From Halovulum sp039180525 (lineage in GTDB: Bacteria; Pseudomonadota; Alphaproteobacteria; Rhodobacterales; Rhodobacteraceae), in the NCBI GenBank assembly GCA_039180525.1, contig JBCDDF010000038.1, positions 1-33,119 of the forward strand: DNA of 33,119 bases, written 5' to 3'. The notes below the pieces were generated by a model. The model made no database searches, was not told the origin of the DNA, and saw only the letters and a list, made by a program, of their open reading frames with translations. The translations under genes were made by a program, and so were the position numbers. How positions within the stretch are numbered: position 1 is the first letter of the stretch; each line of letters opens with the position of its first letter. Positions 29,981 through 33,119 of this stretch are shown here, in pieces.

Positions 29981-32900
29981 ATGACATCGCTCCAGATCGC
30001 CCGCACCCGCATCCGCCACGCGCACCTGCGCCCCGACGCGGGCATCCTGGGCGATCTGACTGCGGCCCACGGCCCCGATGCCGCCGAACGTGCCGCGGCC
30101 GTGGCGGCGGGCACCGATCTGGTCCGTCAGATCCGCGCGCGCGGCACCCCCGGACTGATGGAGGTGTTTCTGGCCGAATACGGCCTTTCGACCGACGAGG
30201 GCATCGCGCTGATGTGCCTGGCGGAGGCGCTTTTGCGGGTGCCCGACGCCCCCACGATCGACGCGCTGATCGAGGACAAGATCGCGCCCTCGGCCTGGGG
30301 CGCGCATCTGGGGCGGTCGTCGTCGGTGCTGGTCAACGCCTCGACCTGGGCGCTGATGCTGACCGGCCGGGTGCTGCGCGAAGACGGCAGCGAAGGGCTG
30401 GCGGCCACGCTCCACCGCGCCGTCAAACGGGTGGGAGAGCCGGTCATCCGCGCCGCCGTGGGCCGGGCGATGCAGGAGTTGGGCCAGCAATTCGTGCTGG
30501 GCGAAACCATCGAAGACGCGATCCGCCGCGGCCAGGTCAAGGCGGCGCTGGGTTATACGTTTTCCTATGACATGCTGGGCGAGGCCGCGCTGACAGAGGC
30601 CGACGCGCAGACTTTTTTCGACGCCTACACCCATGCCATCGCCGCGCTGGCGGCCGGCTGCGGCGATGCGATCCGCGACAATCCCGGCATCTCGATCAAG
30701 CTGTCCGCGCTGCACCCGCGATACGAAATGCCCCAGCGCGCCCGTGTCTTGGATGAATTGGTCGCCCGCACGCGGCGGCTGGCGGCGCAGGCGGCGGCGG
30801 CCAATATGGGGTTCAATATCGATGCCGAAGAGGCCGACCGCCTGGATCTGTCGTTGGATGTGATCGCCGCGGTGCTGGCCGACCCCGCCCTGGCCGGTTG
30901 GGACGGGTTCGGGGTGGTCATCCAGGCCTATGGCAAGCGCGCCGGCCCGGTGATCGACTGGGTGCACGCGCTGGCCGAACGGCTGGACCGGCGGGTGATG
31001 GTGCGCCTGGTCAAGGGCGCCTATTGGGATGCGGAGATCAAGCGCGCGCAGGTGGAGGGGCTGTCGGGCTTTCCGGTCTTTTCCACGAAGTCGGCGACTG
31101 ATGTCTCTTTCATCTGCTGCGCGCGGCAGCTTTTGGGCCTGACCGACCGGATCTATCCGCAATTCGCCACCCACAACGCCCACAGCGTCGCGTCGATCCG
31201 CCAGACAGGCGCGCCGACCGGGGCTTACGAATTCCAGCGGCTGCATGGCATGGGCGAGGCGCTTTACGATCATCTGCTGGAAAGCACCGACGCGCGCTGC
31301 CGGATCTATGCCCCGGTCGGCGCGCATCGCGATCTGTTGGCCTATCTGGTGCGACGGCTGTTGGAAAACGGCGCCAACAGCTCATTCGTCAATCAGATCG
31401 TCGATGAAGACGTCCCGCCGGAGGCCGTCGCCGCCGACCCGTTCGGCGCGCCACCGCCGGCACATGCGGTGACCGCGCCCGCCGATCTCTATCAGCCGGC
31501 GCGGCGGAACGCGCGCGGCTGGGATCTGCACGACCCGGTCGCGTTGGCGGAATTCGACGCCGCGCGACAGCCGTTTCGGCGCAAAACCTGGGTCGCGGCG
31601 CCGCTGATCGCCGGCACCGCCGTCCCGGCGCCGGGCCAGGCGCTGATCAATCCCGCCGACCCGGACGACCGCGTGGGCGAGGTCGGCGCGGCCAGCGAGC
31701 GGGACGTCGAAACCGCGCTGGCCGCGGCCACGCCCTGGGCCGCGCCGGTACTGCAGCGCGCGCGGGTGCTACGCCGCGCCGCGGATCTGTACGAAACCCA
31801 TGCCGGGGAACTCTTCGCCGTGATGGTGCGCGAGGCCGGAAAGACGCCCAAGGATGGGGTGGCGGAATTGCGCGAGGCGGTGGATTTCCTGCGCTACTAC
31901 GCGGCCGAAGCCGAAGCCGCCCCCGCCGGCCGGCCACGGGGGCGGTTCGTGTGCATCTCGCCCTGGAACTTTCCGCTGGCCATCTTCACCGGCCAGATCG
32001 CCGCGGCGCTGGTGACCGGCAACGCGGTGCTGGCAAAACCGGCAGAGACGACGCCGCTGACCGCCGCGGTGGCGGTCAAGCTGATGCACGCCGCCGGCGT
32101 CCCCGAAACCGCGCTGCAACTGGTGCCCGGCGACGGGCCGGTCGTGGGCGCCGCGCTGGCCGCGGACCCAAGGGTCGACGGCGTCTGCTTCACCGGCTCT
32201 ACCGCCACCGCGCGGGCGATCAATCGCGCCATGGCGGGCGGGCCCGCGCCGACCGCGCCGCTGATCGCGGAAACCGGCGGGCTGAACGCGATGATCGTCG
32301 ATTCGACCGCGCTGCCCGAACAGGCCGTGCGCGATATCGTGACCTCGGCCTTCCAATCCGCCGGGCAGCGCTGTTCGGCGCTGCGTGTGCTCTACCTGCA
32401 AGAAGACATCGCCGAGGATTTCCTGACCATGCTCTACGGCGCCATGGACGCGCTGCGCCTGGGCGATCCTTGGGAGCCGTCCACCGATATCGGCCCGGTG
32501 ATAGACCAGGCCGCGCGCGCGGGCATCGACGCCCATATCGCCGCCGCACGGGCGGAGGGCCGGGTGCTGAAGGCGCTGACCGCGCCCGATCGCGGCACCT
32601 TCGTCGCGCCCACCGTCATCGCGGTGCCGGGGATCGCCGCGCTCGAGGCAGAGGTTTTCGGCCCCGTCCTGCATATCGCCCGCTACCCCGCGGCGGACCT
32701 GGACAAGGTCGTGGACGCGATCAACGCAACGGGCTTTGGGCTGACATTCGGGATGCATTCGCGCATCGACGACCGTGTCGCGCAGGTGACGGCGCGGGTG
32801 CGGGCCGGCAATCTCTATATCAACCGCAATCAGATCGGCGCGATCGTCGGGTCGCAACCCTTTGGCGGCGAAGGCTTCTCTGGGACCGGGCCAAAGGCGG

Positions 32901-33119
32901 GCGGCCCGCATTATCTGGACCGGTTCCGGCGCCCTTCCCCCGCACCGGCGGCGACGGACGCCGCGCGTTCGGGCCGTCCGGCAGCGGCCGCGCAAGTGGC
33001 GCGCGGGCTGGCGGCGGCGGCGTGGCCCCCGGCGCCGAACGCGGCCCCGCTGACACTGCCCGGGCCCACCGGCGAATCGAACCGGCTGAGCCTGCATCCG
33101 CGCGGCCCGATCCTGTGCC
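29981..33119 (+). CDS. putA: Bifunctional proline dehydrogenase / P5C dehydrogenase, 3' end beyond window
   Basis: The frame stays open from the ATG at 29981 (AGGGA upstream) to the window end, 1046 codons. The proline dehydrogenase (TIM-barrel) part has SIKLSALHPRYE, VRLVKGAYWDAEIKRAQ, FATHNAHSVASI and YEFQRLHGMGEALYD. The P5C dehydrogenase part has ISPWNFPLAIFTGQIAAAL, AETGG (E764) and SAGQRCSALR (C798). The end shows the PutA C-terminal TLPGPTGESNRLSLHPRG block. It begins directly with catalytic-domain sequence, with no N-terminal ribbon-helix-helix, so it is unlikely to repress its own gene. It oxidises proline to glutamate at the inner membrane. Confidence 0.95.
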   Translation, partial: MTSLQIARTRIRHAHLRPDAGILGDLTAAHGPDAAERAAAVAAGTDLVRQIRARGTPGLMEVFLAEYGLSTDEGIALMCLAEALLRVPDAPTIDALIEDKIAPSAWGAHLGRSSSVLVNASTWALMLTGRVLREDGSEGLAATLHRAVKRVGEPVIRAAVGRAMQELGQQFVLGETIEDAIRRGQVKAALGYTFSYDMLGEAALTEADAQTFFDAYTHAIAALAAGCGDAIRDNPGISIKLSALHPRYEMPQRARVLDELVARTRRLAAQAAAANMGFNIDAEEADRLDLSLDVIAAVLADPALAGWDGFGVVIQAYGKRAGPVIDWVHALAERLDRRVMVRLVKGAYWDAEIKRAQVEGLSGFPVFSTKSATDVSFICCARQLLGLTDRIYPQFATHNAHSVASIRQTGAPTGAYEFQRLHGMGEALYDHLLESTDARCRIYAPVGAHRDLLAYLVRRLLENGANSSFVNQIVDEDVPPEAVAADPFGAPPPAHAVTAPADLYQPARRNARGWDLHDPVALAEFDAARQPFRRKTWVAAPLIAGTAVPAPGQALINPADPDDRVGEVGAASERDVETALAAATPWAAPVLQRARVLRRAADLYETHAGELFAVMVREAGKTPKDGVAELREAVDFLRYYAAEAEAAPAGRPRGRFVCISPWNFPLAIFTGQIAAALVTGNAVLAKPAETTPLTAAVAVKLMHAAGVPETALQLVPGDGPVVGAALAADPRVDGVCFTGSTATARAINRAMAGGPAPTAPLIAETGGLNAMIVDSTALPEQAVRDIVTSAFQSAGQRCSALRVLYLQEDIAEDFLTMLYGAMDALRLGDPWEPSTDIGPVIDQAARAGIDAHIAAARAEGRVLKALTAPDRGTFVAPTVIAVPGIAALEAEVFGPVLHIARYPAADLDKVVDAINATGFGLTFGMHSRIDDRVAQVTARVRAGNLYINRNQIGAIVGSQPFGGEGFSGTGPKAGGPHYLDRFRRPSPAPAATDAARSGRPAAAAQVARGLAAAAWPPAPNAAPLTLPGPTGESNRLSLHPRGPILC

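Noticed and set aside
29606..31327. Minus-strand open frame of 573 codons
   Set aside because: Antisense to putA and the end of the SH3-like gene; composition is non-protein-like and no motif is found.
31769..33097. Minus-strand open frame of 442 codons
   Set aside because: Antisense to the aldehyde dehydrogenase part of putA, whose catalytic Cys and Glu are intact; the antisense product lacks any recognisable domain.

Overview
The window is very GC-rich and densely coded. Its gene content and order point to an alphaproteobacterium of the Rhodobacteraceae/Roseobacter type. The main clues are a run rpoZ-rel-DUF2062-pdxJ-acpS-lepB-rnc-era-(DUF1491)-recO, a def-def-like-fmt cluster, an Mcl1-type malyl-CoA/beta-methylmalyl-CoA lyase next to methylmalonyl-CoA epimerase (ethylmalonyl-CoA pathway), DUF1467 and DUF3429 membrane proteins, and a PutA without an N-terminal DNA-binding domain. 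The taxonomic call is an inference from gene content; no rRNA is present.

Layout. (1) Bases 1-570 are a nested insertion-sequence scar: the end of an IS3-family element sits in the 3' half of an IS1182-type transposase. (2) Bases 643-9265, all on the minus strand, hold a housekeeping run for the stringent response, vitamin B6, acyl-carrier-protein activation, protein export, RNA processing, ribosome maturation and recombination repair. A good promoter lies just upstream of rpoZ. The run is broken between acpS and lepB by about 550 bp that hold a 33-bp x3 tandem repeat, a possible small plus-strand gene and an operator-like palindrome. (3) Bases 9611-14361, plus strand: an NYN-domain protein and a family-5-like uracil-DNA glycosylase that overlap, then ispH followed by five genes joined by consecutive 4-bp stop/start overlaps (DUF1905/YdeI, LysE-type, DUF3429, methyltransferase, rnhA). 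(4) Bases 14537-15332 hold a GlsB-type stress membrane protein, a lower-GC orphan gene and two adjacent palindromes. (5) Bases 15333-17293, minus strand: def, a deformylase-like paralogue that has lost its catalytic residues, and fmt. (6) Bases 17405-22408, plus strand: PatB/MalY-type lyase, Bcr/CflA-type MFS exporter, mcl1, epimerase, DUF1467 and a small secreted protein with a clear terminator. (7) Bases 22476-25899, minus strand: EI24/CysZ-like membrane protein, nitroreductase, azoreductase and a class III aminotransferase. (8) Bases 26045-28198: a large exported phytase-like esterase with a candidate Pho box upstream. (9) Bases 28232-33119: a 2-hydroxyacid dehydrogenase, an SH3-like secreted protein, and putA, which runs off the window.

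I see no CRISPR array, phage, tRNA, rRNA, defence island or biosynthetic cluster. The most interesting items are the catalytically dead deformylase paralogue kept between def and fmt, the six-gene translationally coupled ispH-rnhA string, the two in-operon tandem repeats, the putative Pho box, and the composite repeat between mcl1 and the epimerase gene.
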